This document shows positions 43,941-52,497 of a stretch of DNA of 64,000 nt, one piece after another. The number at the start of each line of letters is the position of its first letter. Position 1 is the stretch's first letter. The notes below the pieces were generated by a model, which saw only the letters and a program-made list of their open reading frames with translations, had not been told where the DNA came from and searched no databases. Source of the DNA: Holophagaceae bacterium (lineage in GTDB: Bacteria > Acidobacteriota > Holophagae > Holophagales > Holophagaceae); assembly GCA_025353305.1 (NCBI GenBank), contig JANXQX010000259.1, positions 1-64,000 of the forward strand, given 5' to 3'. The position numbers and the translations under genes are program-made.

Positions 43941-45872
43941 TCAGGCAATGTGGGTTGCAAATGCTTTGATTCGGTCGAACAACGGGTCCTGGCCCAGCCC
44001 CTCCTCGTCCATGAGGCGTTTGGGATCGCCATGAAGCACGATATGGTCGGGAACGGCGCAACGAAGCACTGGTTTCGCCACGCCTTCATCCGCAAGGGAT
44101 TCCAACACGGCGCCGGAAAAACCTCCCGGGGCGCAACCTTCTTCAATCGTCACCACGCCACGGGTCTTTTTGCTCCAGGCAACCAGCAACTCAGCATCTA
44201 TTGGCTTTATGAACCGGGCGTTGACCAGGGCACAGGAGATACCCGAAGCTTCAAGCTTTTCGGCAATCTTTTGGGCGGGGGCGACCATGGCGCCGATGGC
44301 AAAAAGCAGCAGATCCGGACCCTCCCGCAACAGCTCGCCTTTGCCGATGGGAAGGGCTGTCATGGTTTCATCCATGCGCACGCCCAGGCCATTGCCCCGG
44401 GGATAGCGCAGGGCGGCAGGGCGGTCGCTGTAGATGGCCGTCATGAGCATCCGCCTCAGTTCGTTTTCATCCTTCGGAGCCATCAGGATGATGTTGGGGA
44501 CACAACGCAGATACGCCATGTCGTACAAGCCGTGGTGGGTGGGGCCGTCTGCCCCTACGATGCCCGCGCGATCCAAGGCAAATGTCACCGGCAGGTTCTG
44601 GATGCAGACGTCATGCACCACCTGATCGAAACCGCGTTGCAGGAACGTGGAATAGATGGCGCATACCGGGCGCATGCCTTGGGCCGCGAGGCCTGCGGCG
44701 AAGGTCACGGCGTGCTGCTCGGCGATGCCGACATCAAACATGCGATCCGGAAAGCTCTTGGCGAAGATGTCCAACCCGGTGCCCGTATCCATGGCGGCGG
44801 TGATGGCCACGATCTTGTCGTCGGTTTTCGCAAGCTCCACCAGGGCTTTTCCGAACACGCTGGTGTAGCTTGGCGGCGTCGGCCTGGCTGGGTCCACGGC
44901 GGCCTTTTTCATCTCCCCGGCTTCGGCGTCGAAGGCCGTGACGCCGTGCCACTTCATGGGATCGTTCACGGCGGGATCGTAGCCGTAGCCTTTCTTGGTC
45001 TGGACATGGAGCAGCACTGGGCCGTCGGCCATTTTCACCTTGGCTTCCGCGATCGCTTTCTCCGTGGCGATCACATCGTGGCCATTCACCGGACCCATGT
45101 AGCGGAAGCCCAAGTCCTCGAACAGCAGCCCCGGCACCATGATCCGCTTGAAGCTTTCCTCGCTCCATTTCGCAGCCTTGGCCACTCCCTTGCTGACCTT
45201 CTCCAAGGGGATGGCCTTGATGGCGTGCTCGATGCGGTCGCGCCAAAGGTGGTAGTACTGGCCCGACATGATCTGGTTCAGGTAGCCCTGCAGCGAGCCC
45301 ACATTCGGGCTGATGCTCATGTCGTTGTCGTTGAGGATCACCAGGAAATTTCTGGCCTGGAGATACCCAGCCTGGTTCAGACCCTCGAAAGCCATGCCCG
45401 CAGTCATGGAGCCGTCGCCTATGACTGCAATGCAGGCATGATTCTGGCCTTGCAGATCCCGGGCCTTGGCCATGCCCAGCACGGCCGAGATCGATGTGCT
45501 GGCGTGGCCGGCGCCAAAGTGGTCATAGGGGCTCTCGTCGCGCTTCAGGAAACCCGCCAGGCCATCGTGCTGGCGCAGGGTGGGGAAGCGCCCCTTGCGG
45601 CCCGTCAGGATCTTGTGGGTGTAGGCCTGGTGCCCGACATCCCAGATGATGCGGTCATGGAGGAAATCGAAATGGTGGAACAGGGCCACCGTCAACTCGA
45701 CCGTGCCGAGGTTTGAGCTGAAATGACCGCCGGTGGTGCTGATGGAATCCACGAGGAACTGGCGCACTTCCTGGGAAAGCTGTTCCAGCTGGGTGTTGGT
45801 GAAGTGCCGGATCTGTTGAGGGGCCACTATGGAATCAAGCAGCGGATAGCGGCTTTCGGCGGCTGCCCCCAT
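43941..45872 (-). CDS. dxs: 1-deoxy-D-xylulose-5-phosphate synthase
   Basis: A 643-residue thiamine-diphosphate enzyme that starts the MEP isoprenoid pathway from pyruvate and glyceraldehyde 3-phosphate. Seen are WDVGHQAYTHKILTGR, the ThDP motif GDGSMTAGMAFEGLNQAG followed by LNDNDMSISPNVG, the transketolase pyrimidine domain with FAEQHAVTFAAGLA-type wording (DVGIAEQHAVTFAAGLA), and GPTHHGLYD. The ATG at 45872 overlaps the ispA stop by one base. It is the third gene of xseB-ispA-dxs, an order seen in many bacteria. Confidence 0.97.
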   Translation of the reverse strand: MGAAAESRYPLLDSIVAPQQIRHFTNTQLEQLSQEVRQFLVDSISTTGGHFSSNLGTVELTVALFHHFDFLHDRIIWDVGHQAYTHKILTGRKGRFPTLRQHDGLAGFLKRDESPYDHFGAGHASTSISAVLGMAKARDLQGQNHACIAVIGDGSMTAGMAFEGLNQAGYLQARNFLVILNDNDMSISPNVGSLQGYLNQIMSGQYYHLWRDRIEHAIKAIPLEKVSKGVAKAAKWSEESFKRIMVPGLLFEDLGFRYMGPVNGHDVIATEKAIAEAKVKMADGPVLLHVQTKKGYGYDPAVNDPMKWHGVTAFDAEAGEMKKAAVDPARPTPPSYTSVFGKALVELAKTDDKIVAITAAMDTGTGLDIFAKSFPDRMFDVGIAEQHAVTFAAGLAAQGMRPVCAIYSTFLQRGFDQVVHDVCIQNLPVTFALDRAGIVGADGPTHHGLYDMAYLRCVPNIILMAPKDENELRRMLMTAIYSDRPAALRYPRGNGLGVRMDETMTALPIGKGELLREGPDLLLFAIGAMVAPAQKIAEKLEASGISCALVNARFIKPIDAELLVAWSKKTRGVVTIEEGCAPGGFSGAVLESLADEGVAKPVLRCAVPDHIVLHGDPKRLMDEEGLGQDPLFDRIKAFATHIA

Positions 45873-46768
45873 TACGCTTTCCTTGCCGCCAAGTAGCGCG
45901 CCCACGCTTCCAGCGATTCGGGTCTCGGGAGGGATTGAAGGTGGCATAACGCGGTCTCCGTGGCCTCGGCGAGGGCCCGCCGAGCACCGTCCAGCCCTAA
46001 CAGGGCGGGGTAGGTGATCTTACCCTTTCCTGCATCTTTTCCGGCTCGTTTACCCAAGGTCGCAGCGTCGGAGGTGGCATCAAGGATGTCATCCTGGATC
46101 TGGAAAGCCATTCCCAGCGCTTCACCGGCGCTGCGCAGTGCCTCCCGAAAGGAGGTTCCCGCTCCGCCGAGAACCGCCCCGATTTCAAGGGAGGCCCGCA
46201 GGAGGGCACCCGTCTTCAGGCGATGAATGGTCTTGAGCTGATCGAGGCCGCAGGATTCCTGGGCTTCCCCCTCAAGATCCAGGGCCTGGCCTCCCACCAT
46301 CCCGCGCCAGCCACTGGCCTCGGCAAGCAGGGCGATGGCTTCCACCCGGGCGTCCGCCGGGATGGATGCATCCGATGCCAGGACCGAGAAAGCCTCAGCC
46401 TGAAGGGCGTCACCCGCCAATATCGCGTGGGCTTCGCCGAAGGCTACATGGCAGGTGGGCTTGCCCCGCCTAAGGTCATCGTCGTCCATCGCCGGAAGAT
46501 CATCGTGGATGAGTGAATAGGTGTGGAGGTATTCCAATGCGAGTGCCCCGCTCAGGGCCGACTCGCTGGGCGCCCCGACGGATTCCGCCGCCAGCAGGCA
46601 GAGGATTGGCCGCACTCGCTTGCCCCCTGCCTCCAAGCTGTAGCGGACGGCTTCGCCGACCCGTCCGGCTTCGCCATGCTCGAAGCGCGCGGCGAGCCTC
46701 GTGTTCAGCAAGGGGAATAAGCGATCCAGGTCTTGTCGGACACGGGCTTCCGGGGTCTGCCCATTCAC
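45872..46768 (-). CDS. ispA: Polyprenyl (farnesyl/geranyl) diphosphate synthase
   Basis: A 298-residue all-alpha prenyltransferase making short-chain isoprenyl diphosphates from IPP and DMAPP. The first aspartate-rich motif is SLIHDDLPAMDDDDLRRGKPT and the second is AFQIQDDILDATSD. Size and the spacing of the motifs fit IspA. It starts with GTG overlapping the xseB stop (GTGA). Chain length (C15 or C20) cannot be fixed from this reading. Confidence 0.94.
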   Translation of the reverse strand: MNGQTPEARVRQDLDRLFPLLNTRLAARFEHGEAGRVGEAVRYSLEAGGKRVRPILCLLAAESVGAPSESALSGALALEYLHTYSLIHDDLPAMDDDDLRRGKPTCHVAFGEAHAILAGDALQAEAFSVLASDASIPADARVEAIALLAEASGWRGMVGGQALDLEGEAQESCGLDQLKTIHRLKTGALLRASLEIGAVLGGAGTSFREALRSAGEALGMAFQIQDDILDATSDAATLGKRAGKDAGKGKITYPALLGLDGARRALAEATETALCHLQSLPRPESLEAWARYLAARKA

Positions 46769-47004
46769 GAGGGTTCCTCGGGATCCAGGGGCTCTGCGCG
46801 ATACTCACCACCCAGGCCCTGTTTGAGCACTTCCACCCGGCGTTGAGCTTCGGCCAATTGCGCTTGGAGGACTTTACAGAGTCCGACGCCCTCTTCGAAT
46901 TTCGAAAGGGCGTCCTCGAGGCTGAGGCTGCCAGCCTCCAACTGCTGCACAAGGGCTTCCAGCCGGTCCAAGCCGTCGTCAAAAGAGGGGGTGGCTGCGC
47001 TCAT
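46765..47004 (-). CDS. xseB: Exodeoxyribonuclease VII small subunit
   Basis: A 79-residue XseB. FDDGLDRLEALVQQLEAGSLSLEDALSKFEEGVGL is the full family signature, here spanning residues 8-42, followed by a coiled coil that binds the XseA large subunit. It begins the xseB-ispA-dxs operon and overlaps ispA by 4 bp. XseA is not in the window. Confidence 0.93.
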   Translation of the reverse strand: MSAATPSFDDGLDRLEALVQQLEAGSLSLEDALSKFEEGVGLCKVLQAQLAEAQRRVEVLKQGLGGEYRAEPLDPEEPS

Positions 47005-47054
47005 GGTTTCATCATAAGCCGACCTTGCTGACCGAGTTGCTATTTCGCGATGGC

Positions 47055-47789
47055 CTACTTCCGGAAACTCTTGGCCAGTTTGGCGCCCGCGTCCTCCACT
47101 TTGTAATCGGCGGGCAGCGCGAAGACGGACTCCTCGATGGCGCCCTCTTTCACTTCCGTGGCTTCAGCGGCCATCTCGCCGATCATGGGCATCACAGTGC
47201 GCGTTTTCAGCGCCATGCCTTGAATCTTGGCCAGTTCCTCGCCAAGTTTCTTCATGCTCATCGCCGCAGGGCCCATAGCTCCCATCAAATTCTTGACTCT
47301 GAGAAAGCGGGTGTAGCTGCCTGCGGGAACTGGCGGCTTGAGAGTGGCATCGTTGCTGGTTTCAATGACCATCTTGCCCATGGTGATATTCCATTTCCGG
47401 CAGGTGCGGCCAGCCACCACCTCCTTGCCTTGGTCCTCAACTGAGACTTCGCCGCCCCCACCGCCTGGCATCATTGCCAGCACTTGGGGAGGCAGATCCT
47501 TGAACTGCTTGGCCATGCCTTCGACGGCGACCTCGAGGTCATCCCAGCTCGTTTTCTGGACGACTTTCTTTTTATGGTCGATGGTGTAGTTCACACCGTT
47601 GACGTAGTCCACCAGGGTGTCCTGCTTCGAACCGGGATTGTTGATTCGCATGTATTTGGCGGACCAGTAGTGTGTTTGCGGGCCGTCGTTGTACTTGCCC
47701 TTTCCCATCATGGTGATGGTCAAGTCGCCGGCAATCATGGCGGCTGCGGAAAGCACCAGAATGGCAGCGCATTTCAGTCTGAATTTCAT
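47055..47789 (-). CDS. DUF4412-like exported protein
   Basis: A 244-residue exported protein. The ATG at 47789 starts a signal peptide (MKFRLKCAAILVLSAAAMIAG). The body has DLTITMMGKGKYNDG, a beta-rich region with NNPGSKQDTLVDYVNGVNYTIDHKKK, and VAGRTCRKWNITMGKMVIETS, consistent with the DUF4412 type, a LolA-like envelope fold. The role is unknown. It diverges from the sigma-54 regulator and lies 50 bp upstream of nothing co-directional but xseB. Confidence 0.7.
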   Translation of the reverse strand: MKFRLKCAAILVLSAAAMIAGDLTITMMGKGKYNDGPQTHYWSAKYMRINNPGSKQDTLVDYVNGVNYTIDHKKKVVQKTSWDDLEVAVEGMAKQFKDLPPQVLAMMPGGGGGEVSVEDQGKEVVAGRTCRKWNITMGKMVIETSNDATLKPPVPAGSYTRFLRVKNLMGAMGPAAMSMKKLGEELAKIQGMALKTRTVMPMIGEMAAEATEVKEGAIEESVFALPADYKVEDAGAKLAKSFRK

Positions 47790-47879
47790 GATGACTCCTT
47801 GGTGGATGCACAAGAGATTACATTGCCGGCTCTTCGGCTGCCATACCTTGATGCGTTACCTTTTAATGATGAGGTGCCC

Positions 47880-49286
47880 ATGACGCGTGTGCTGGTAGTG
47901 GACGATAGCCGTGAAACTTGCGACTTGTTGGAGGAGTTGCTGGGTGGCATGGGTCTGGAGGTGGCGAAGGCGACCAAGCCTGAAGACGCCCTGCAAAAGC
48001 TCAATAGCGGTGGTTTCGCACTCATGCTTTCGGATATCAATCTGGAAGCGAGATTGGATGGACTTGACCTGCTTCGAGCCGCCAAGCCACTGGGCATCGA
48101 AGTGATTCTGCTTTCTGGTTTTGGCACCATCGAAAAGGCCATCGAAGCAGTCAAGGAAGGCGCTTTCGATTTTCTTTCGAAGCCCTGGGATAACGAAGAG
48201 CTGAAAGCGCTGGTGAAACGCGCCCTCGTGAGGAGAAACGCCAAGGCTCCGGTGCATCAGGCTTCGAGGGGCCCGCAAAGCGTGATGATCGGTTCATCCG
48301 CGAAAATGATGGAAGTCTACAAGACCATCGCCAGCCTGCAGAACTCCCGGGCCACTGTGCTCATTACTGGTGAGAGCGGCACCGGCAAGGAACTGGTGGC
48401 CAGCACGGTGCATCTCAGCAGCGACAGGAAGGACCGGCCTTTTGTGGCAGTGAACTGCGGCGCGCTCTCGGAGACACTCCTTGAATCGGAATTGTTCGGC
48501 CATGTCCGCGGGGCCTTCACCGGTGCCGCAGGCGACAAGAAAGGGCTGTTCGAAGAGGCCCACGGGGGGACGATCTTCCTCGATGAAATCGGCGAGACCT
48601 CACCCAGTTTCCAGGTGCGTCTGCTGAGGGTTCTCCAGGAGCAGGAGGTCAGGAAAGTGGGTGGCAACAAGACCACCAAAGTGGACGTCCGCGTCATCGC
48701 CGCCACGAACAAGGACCTTACCCAGATGGTGAAAGAGGGCAAGTTCCGTGAAGACCTTTTCTACCGTTTAAGTGTCGTTGAGATTCTCGTGCCAGCCATC
48801 CGGGATCGCTGGACCAGGGATAGGGATGGGCACGTGGTTTCGGATGTAGGATTGCTGTTGGATCACTTCCTTTCAGAAGCGAGCCGCAAGGACCAGGTTG
48901 GTTATTCGCTTAGAGCCGATGCGCGGAAGTTGTTGGAAGCCTATGGCTGGCCTGGAAATGTTCGGGAAATGGCCAATGTGGTCGAACACCTCACTCAGCT
49001 GAGCCGTGGTCGCGAAATCACTCCCGATGATCTGCCCAGCAAACTCACTCAAATGGGACGCCAGGCGGTCCAGTCGCCCGCAGCACCTGGCCCATTGGCG
49101 GAACTGGTCGAGGGTTGGGACCATCTGCCCACCCTCGAAGAACTGGAGCGTCGGTATATCCAGGTCCTGCTGAAACATGAGACCCGCAAGAGCCGCATTG
49201 CCGAGATCCTGGGCAAGGACCGAACAACCCTTTATCGCAAACTCCGGGACCTGGGGTTGGCGGATGGGCCGGACGAAGGTGTGTAG
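47880..49286 (+). CDS. NtrC-family sigma-54-dependent response regulator
   Basis: A 468-residue regulator. The receiver domain (1-120) has acidic VDDS, the phospho-acceptor Asp52 in LMLSDINLE and the lysine in FLSKPW. The AAA+ domain (about 140-375) has GESGTGKELVA (Walker A), the sigma-54 contact loop GAFTGA, and GGTIFLDEIGE (Walker B). The C-terminal Fis-type helix-turn-helix reads KSRIAEILGKDRTTLYRKLRDLG. All functional motifs are present. The ATG at 47880 has GAGGTG upstream; a longer in-frame start at 47484 lies inside the divergent gene. The NtrB-like kinase at 1144 is a candidate partner. Confidence 0.94.
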   Translation: MTRVLVVDDSRETCDLLEELLGGMGLEVAKATKPEDALQKLNSGGFALMLSDINLEARLDGLDLLRAAKPLGIEVILLSGFGTIEKAIEAVKEGAFDFLSKPWDNEELKALVKRALVRRNAKAPVHQASRGPQSVMIGSSAKMMEVYKTIASLQNSRATVLITGESGTGKELVASTVHLSSDRKDRPFVAVNCGALSETLLESELFGHVRGAFTGAAGDKKGLFEEAHGGTIFLDEIGETSPSFQVRLLRVLQEQEVRKVGGNKTTKVDVRVIAATNKDLTQMVKEGKFREDLFYRLSVVEILVPAIRDRWTRDRDGHVVSDVGLLLDHFLSEASRKDQVGYSLRADARKLLEAYGWPGNVREMANVVEHLTQLSRGREITPDDLPSKLTQMGRQAVQSPAAPGPLAELVEGWDHLPTLEELERRYIQVLLKHETRKSRIAEILGKDRTTLYRKLRDLGLADGPDEGV

Positions 49287-49440
49287 GGAATTGCACCAAT
49301 GTTGCAGATCTCAACAGTTCCCAAGTTTCATGAAAATTTCTAAAAGCCAGAATTACAGTATTTTATATTTTGGCCTGGAACTTCCTTTAACCCTTGAAAG
49401 ATATCCGGCCGTGCCGGATTCACCACAATTGGAGAACACC

Positions 49441-50013
49441 ATGAATAAACTCGCCGCCCTGCTCGTAGCAGCTGCGCTCATCAGCCCTGTCTTTGCCCAG
49501 GATGCCAAGAAGCCCGCCGCTGCCCCCAAGGCCGCTCCTGCCGCTGCGACCGCCGCCCCGGCTGCGCCTGCCGCCGATACCGCTAAACCAGCCAAGAAGC
49601 ACGGCTCCAAGAAGCACAAGAAGAATGCCGCTGCTCCCGCCGCCGCTGCTGCTCCGGCCGCTCCTGCCGCTGAAACCGCCAAGCCAGCCAAGAAGTCCAG
49701 CAAGACCAAGGCTGTGAAAGAGGAAACCCCGAAGAGCGCCATGATCCTGGGCGACGAGAAGAAAGCTGATGACAAGGCCGCCAAGACCGAGAAGAAGGCC
49801 CCGAAGGCCGACAAGAAGGTTGAAGCCGCTCCTGCCGACAAGAAGGTCGATGCTGCTCCTGCCAAGAAGCACGGCAAGAAGAAGTCTGCCAAGAAGGCTG
49901 ACGCTGCTCCCGCCGCTCCTGCGGCCGGTACGGAAGCCGCCAAGCCTGCCAAGAAGGATCACAAGAAAAAGACTGAAACCAAGGAAGCGAACAAGGAAGA
50001 CAAGAAGGCCTAA
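49441..50013 (+). CDS. Exported Ala/Lys/Pro-rich repetitive protein
   Basis: A 190-residue protein with a clear signal peptide (MNKLAALLVAAALISPVFAQ, cut before DAKK). The mature part is mostly Ala, Lys and Pro in alternating blocks: Ala/Pro linkers and basic clusters such as AKPAKKHGSKKHKK, AKPAKKSSKTK, PAKKHGKKKSAKK and AKPAKKDHKKK. It resembles histone-H1-like tails but is exported. A 7-bp hairpin (ATCCGGC-CGT-GCCGGAT, 49403-49419) lies in the leader and a strong terminator follows. Function is unknown; a polyanion-binding or envelope role is a guess. Low-complexity composition makes homology calls unreliable. Confidence 0.75.
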   Translation: MNKLAALLVAAALISPVFAQDAKKPAAAPKAAPAAATAAPAAPAADTAKPAKKHGSKKHKKNAAAPAAAAAPAAPAAETAKPAKKSSKTKAVKEETPKSAMILGDEKKADDKAAKTEKKAPKADKKVEAAPADKKVDAAPAKKHGKKKSAKKADAAPAAPAAGTEAAKPAKKDHKKKTETKEANKEDKKA

Positions 50014-50032
50014 TCTCCTTCTTCTCCAGAAT

Positions 50033-50060
50033 GCGGGCCCGAAAGGGTCCGCTTTTTTTT
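50033..50060 (+). terminator. Rho-independent terminator
   Basis: GCGGGCCC (50033-50040), loop GAAA and GGGTCCGC (50045-50052) form an 8-bp stem with one G-T pair, followed by eight T. It lies 20 bp after the Ala/Lys-rich gene. Confidence 0.92.
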
Positions 50061-50159
50061 CAGGGGCCGCTTGCTGTGGCGGGGGCCCCTTGCCTCTCAG
50101 GGATGCTGAGTCGAAGAGCCTGTTATCCTCGAAGGAACGTCTCGGCCGTCGGAGGTTCT

Positions 50160-50657
50160 GTGTCCAAGCTCGATCTTGTCATGTTCGAGGAGGAGTTCAA
50201 GCAACTCCAGGACATCATTGGCCGCTTGCAGAAGGATGCTTCCGCCAAGGTGGTTTTCCTGGTGGACAAGAATGGACAGCAGATCGCTTCCGCCGGGGAA
50301 GTGCAGAGCATTGACGCCACCAGTCTCGCCTCCCTTACCGCAGGCAATGTGGCGGCCACAGACGGCCTTGCCAAGCTCATCGGCGAGAAGGAATTCAGCC
50401 TGCTGTTCCACGAAGGCGAAAAGGACAACCTGCACATTTCCATCGTAGGCAAGCGCGGCATCCTGGTGGTGATCTTTGATCAGGGATCCAGCCTGGCCCT
50501 GGTGCGCCTGCGGGTGAAAAAGGCATCGCGGGAACTGCAGGAGATTTTCGAGCGGGTGGAGACACGGGCCAACGAGGAGAGTGGTCCAGGGACCAAGTTT
50601 GAAAGCCCCTTCAGTGAGATAACCGACGATGACATCGACAAGCTCTTTGGCGATTAG
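50160..50657 (+). CDS. mglB: Roadblock/LC7 domain protein, MglB-like
   Basis: A 165-residue protein with one Roadblock/LC7 domain (about 8-125): MFEEEFKQLQDIIGRL, VVFLVDKNGQQIASAG and LHISIVGKRGILVVIFD. MglB of Myxococcus is the GTPase-activating partner of MglA and sets the pole at which it is active. The GTG at 50160 follows GGAGG; longer readings cross the preceding terminator. The C-terminal acidic tail ends DDDIDKLFGD. mglA follows 28 bp later. Confidence 0.88.
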   Translation: MSKLDLVMFEEEFKQLQDIIGRLQKDASAKVVFLVDKNGQQIASAGEVQSIDATSLASLTAGNVAATDGLAKLIGEKEFSLLFHEGEKDNLHISIVGKRGILVVIFDQGSSLALVRLRVKKASRELQEIFERVETRANEESGPGTKFESPFSEITDDDIDKLFGD

Positions 50658-50685
50658 AGATTGATGACGGACGAGGACTCACGCC

Positions 50686-51270
50686 ATGACCTTCATCAAC
50701 TACGCCTCACGCGAAATCAATTGCAAGATCGTGTACTACGGTCCGGGTCTCTGCGGGAAAACCACCAACATCCAGTGGATCCACGAGCAGGCAAACCCCG
50801 CAAAACGGGGCAAGCTGGTAAGCCTTGCGACGGAAACCGACCGGACTCTTTTCTTTGATTTCCTCCCCTTGGACATGGGCACGGTCAAGGGTTTCAAAGT
50901 CCGTTTTCACCTCTACACGGTTCCAGGCCAGGTCTTCTATGATGCCTCCCGAAAGCTCATCCTGAGGGGTTGTGATGGCGTGATCTTCGTGGCGGACAGC
51001 CAGCGCCCCCGGATGGAAGCCAATATCGAAGCCATCGCCAATCTGGCGACGAACCTCAAGGACAATGGCTTTGATATCCGCACCATCCCTTACGTCCTGC
51101 AGCTCAACAAGCGGGACATGCCCACCGCTGAAAAAGCGGATGAGATGGAGCGACTCCTGCGTTTCCGCAACGAGCCCATGATCGAAGGAGTAGCCAGCCA
51201 GGGAGTGGGTGTCATAGAAACTCTCAAAGCTTGCGCCAGGCAGATTCTGATGGAATTGCAACGGTCGTAG
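50686..51270 (+). CDS. mglA: MglA-type small Ras-like GTPase
   Basis: A 194-residue GTPase of the prokaryotic MglA group, which governs cell polarity and motility in myxobacteria and Thermus. G1 is YYGPGLCGKTTN (residues 18-28), the switch II region reads VPGQVFYDASRKLILRG where Ras has DTAGQ, and G4 is LQLNKRDMP. The MglA-specific FDFLPLD block is present. It forms an operon with mglB and is followed by a terminator. Confidence 0.95.
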   Translation: MTFINYASREINCKIVYYGPGLCGKTTNIQWIHEQANPAKRGKLVSLATETDRTLFFDFLPLDMGTVKGFKVRFHLYTVPGQVFYDASRKLILRGCDGVIFVADSQRPRMEANIEAIANLATNLKDNGFDIRTIPYVLQLNKRDMPTAEKADEMERLLRFRNEPMIEGVASQGVGVIETLKACARQILMELQRS

Positions 51271-51309
51271 AATGATTTGCGCAGTCAATCCTGCGATCCC
51301 GCCAGATAG

Positions 51310-51337
51310 AAAAGGCCGCACATTGCGCGGCCTTTTC
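51310..51337 (+). terminator. Rho-independent terminator of mglBA
   Basis: AAAAGGCCGC and GCGGCCTTTT pair over 10 bp around a 7-base loop ACATTGC, ending in TTTT. It begins about 40 bp after the mglA stop. The stem is symmetrical and could also work on the other strand. Confidence 0.9.
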
Positions 51338-51357
51338 CACAAGTTACATTGATTCCA

Positions 51358-51481
51358 GTGAGAGGACTCCGCTCCGCGCCGCACGAATTGCTGGCACGCC
51401 GCTATCCGGCTCTGGCGCATGCGCCTCCACCGGCGGCTACCTGCCAGCAATTCTGTGATTCGAGTCCTCTCCCCTCCGCCA
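51358..51481. repeat. Palindromic element with a tRNA-Ser-like 3' end
   Basis: This fills most of the 411-bp gene-free stretch 51271-51681 together with two terminators and tRNA-Asn. Nested complementary arms are GAGAGGACTC with GAGTCCTCTC (ends at 51368 and 51462-51471), GAATTGCTGGCA with TGCCAGCAATTC (51385-51396, 51442-51453), and a central GGCGCATGCGCC. Its right end (51459-51481, TTCGAGTCCTCTCCCCTCCGCCA) reads like the T-loop, acceptor strand and CCA of a tRNA, but no matching 5' half exists. The left end resembles the repeat at 60426 (GACTCC, GCTCCGCG, ACGAA). Confidence 0.6.
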
Positions 51482-51512
51482 AAAAAGCCCTGCTCGTGCA
51501 GGGCGTTTTTTT
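51481..51512 (-). terminator. Rho-independent terminator of tRNA-Asn
   Basis: GCCCTGC (51487-51493), loop TCGT and GCAGGGC (51498-51504) form a perfect 7-bp stem flanked by AAAAAA and TTTTTTT, so it can act on both strands. It directly follows the tRNA-Asn 3' end on the minus strand. Confidence 0.92.
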
Positions 51513-51588
51513 GGCTCCGGTGAGAGGACTCGAACCTCCGACATCCAGATTAACAGTCTAGCGCTCTAACCAACTGAGCTACACCGGA
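51512..51588 (-). tRNA. tRNA-Asn (GUU)
   Basis: The minus strand reads TCCGGTG at the 5' end, pairing with CACCGGA, then discriminator G and an encoded CCA. The D arm has GCTCAGTTGGTTAGAGC, the anticodon stem is CTAGA/TCTGG around CTGTTAA with anticodon GTT, and the T arm carries GGTTCGAGTCC. All stems close. It is 77 bases with CCA. Confidence 0.96.
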
Positions 51589-51681
51589 ACGGAAGGTTTA
51601 GTTTACCTGGATTGGACCTTCATTCAAGAGCCAACACTGAATGGCGGCGGTCTTGAGGCAGGCTGCCTGAGCTTTGGGTTG

Positions 51682-52356
51682 TCAACCCTTCGCGTAGCGC
51701 TGCAGCTTTTCCGTGTCCGTGATGCGAATGACTGGAAAGGTGCTGTGGATGAGTTCCAGGTCCGAGAGCAGGCGAAGCGCCCGGGAGAATGCCTCGCGGC
51801 TGGCGCCGATGCATTGGGCCAGATCCTCCTGAGTCTCTTCGAATTCCACGAAACGCCGCTCGGGGTGTTTTTCATGGGTTTCAAGGATGAATTGAGCCAC
51901 CCGTTCAGGAACACTGTGCAGGCTCAAAGCATCGACCAAATCCACAAGGTGCCGGACTTTCGAGGCGAAGTGCAGCATGAGGACTTCGGAAACTTCCGGT
52001 GTGGTGTGGGCGATTCGGCTCAGGGGCTCCGCAGGAATGAGCCAGCAACTGCTATCCCCGCGGGCTTCGGCACTGGATGCGGCCAGCCCTTTATCGAAGA
52101 CCTGCACTTCGCCCACGCACTGGCCTGGCTTCATGAAGTCCAGGACTTGCATATGACCTCGTCCATCTGTGCGGAATACCTTCAGACATCCCGTGGCCAC
52201 AACAAAAACGCCCGGGATCCGGTCTCCCTGCTGGAATACCCGCTGCCCATCCTCGAAGGTCCGCAACTCCGACAGGAGCACCAGCTCCTTCGCAATTGAA
52301 GGGGGAAGGCCCGACAGAAAAGAGATGCTGTGTAGATTCAGAGCAGCAGTTGGCAT
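51682..52356 (-). CDS. Crp/Fnr-family transcription regulator
   Basis: A 224-residue regulator with an N-terminal cyclic-nucleotide-binding-type barrel (about 12-125, with FQQGDRIPGVFVVATGCLKVF and PGQCVGEVQVFDKG), a long dimer helix, and a C-terminal winged helix (ETQEDLAQCIGASREAFSRALRLLSD). No N-terminal Fnr-type cysteine cluster is present, and the barrel lacks the usual RxS cAMP contact, so its effector is unknown. The ATG at 52356 gives MPTAALNLHS; a TTG at 52371 is in frame. It is monocistronic between tRNA-Asn and efp. Confidence 0.88.
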   Translation of the reverse strand: MPTAALNLHSISFLSGLPPSIAKELVLLSELRTFEDGQRVFQQGDRIPGVFVVATGCLKVFRTDGRGHMQVLDFMKPGQCVGEVQVFDKGLAASSAEARGDSSCWLIPAEPLSRIAHTTPEVSEVLMLHFASKVRHLVDLVDALSLHSVPERVAQFILETHEKHPERRFVEFEETQEDLAQCIGASREAFSRALRLLSDLELIHSTFPVIRITDTEKLQRYAKG

Positions 52357-52446
52357 GAGTACCCGTATCAACCAATCATCTTAACAATGGCAACGACCCA
52401 ATGGCAGCAGAACAAATGACAATAATGTAAGTCCCGTTCTTTTATC

Positions 52447-52497
52447 CTCGTTGGGGACGAGCAATCCTTCTCTTATTCTGCCTATCCGAGAAGGATT
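52447..52497 (-). terminator. Hairpin overlapping the efp stop codon
   Basis: AATCCTTCTC (52463-52472) and GAGAAGGATT (52488-52497) pair over 10 bp with a 15-base loop; the efp TAA lies partly in the stem. A second small hairpin CTCGT-TGGGG-ACGAG (52447-52461) follows on the minus strand, then GGATAAAAG. This is a likely end of the efp transcript, though the T tract is poor. Confidence 0.6.

Noticed and set aside
51390..51481. A complete tRNA-Ser gene on the plus strand
   Set aside because: Only the T-loop, acceptor 3' strand and CCA fit. The T-stem 5' strand (TGTGA) does not pair with CCTCT, and no GGAGGGG 5' acceptor strand is present upstream.
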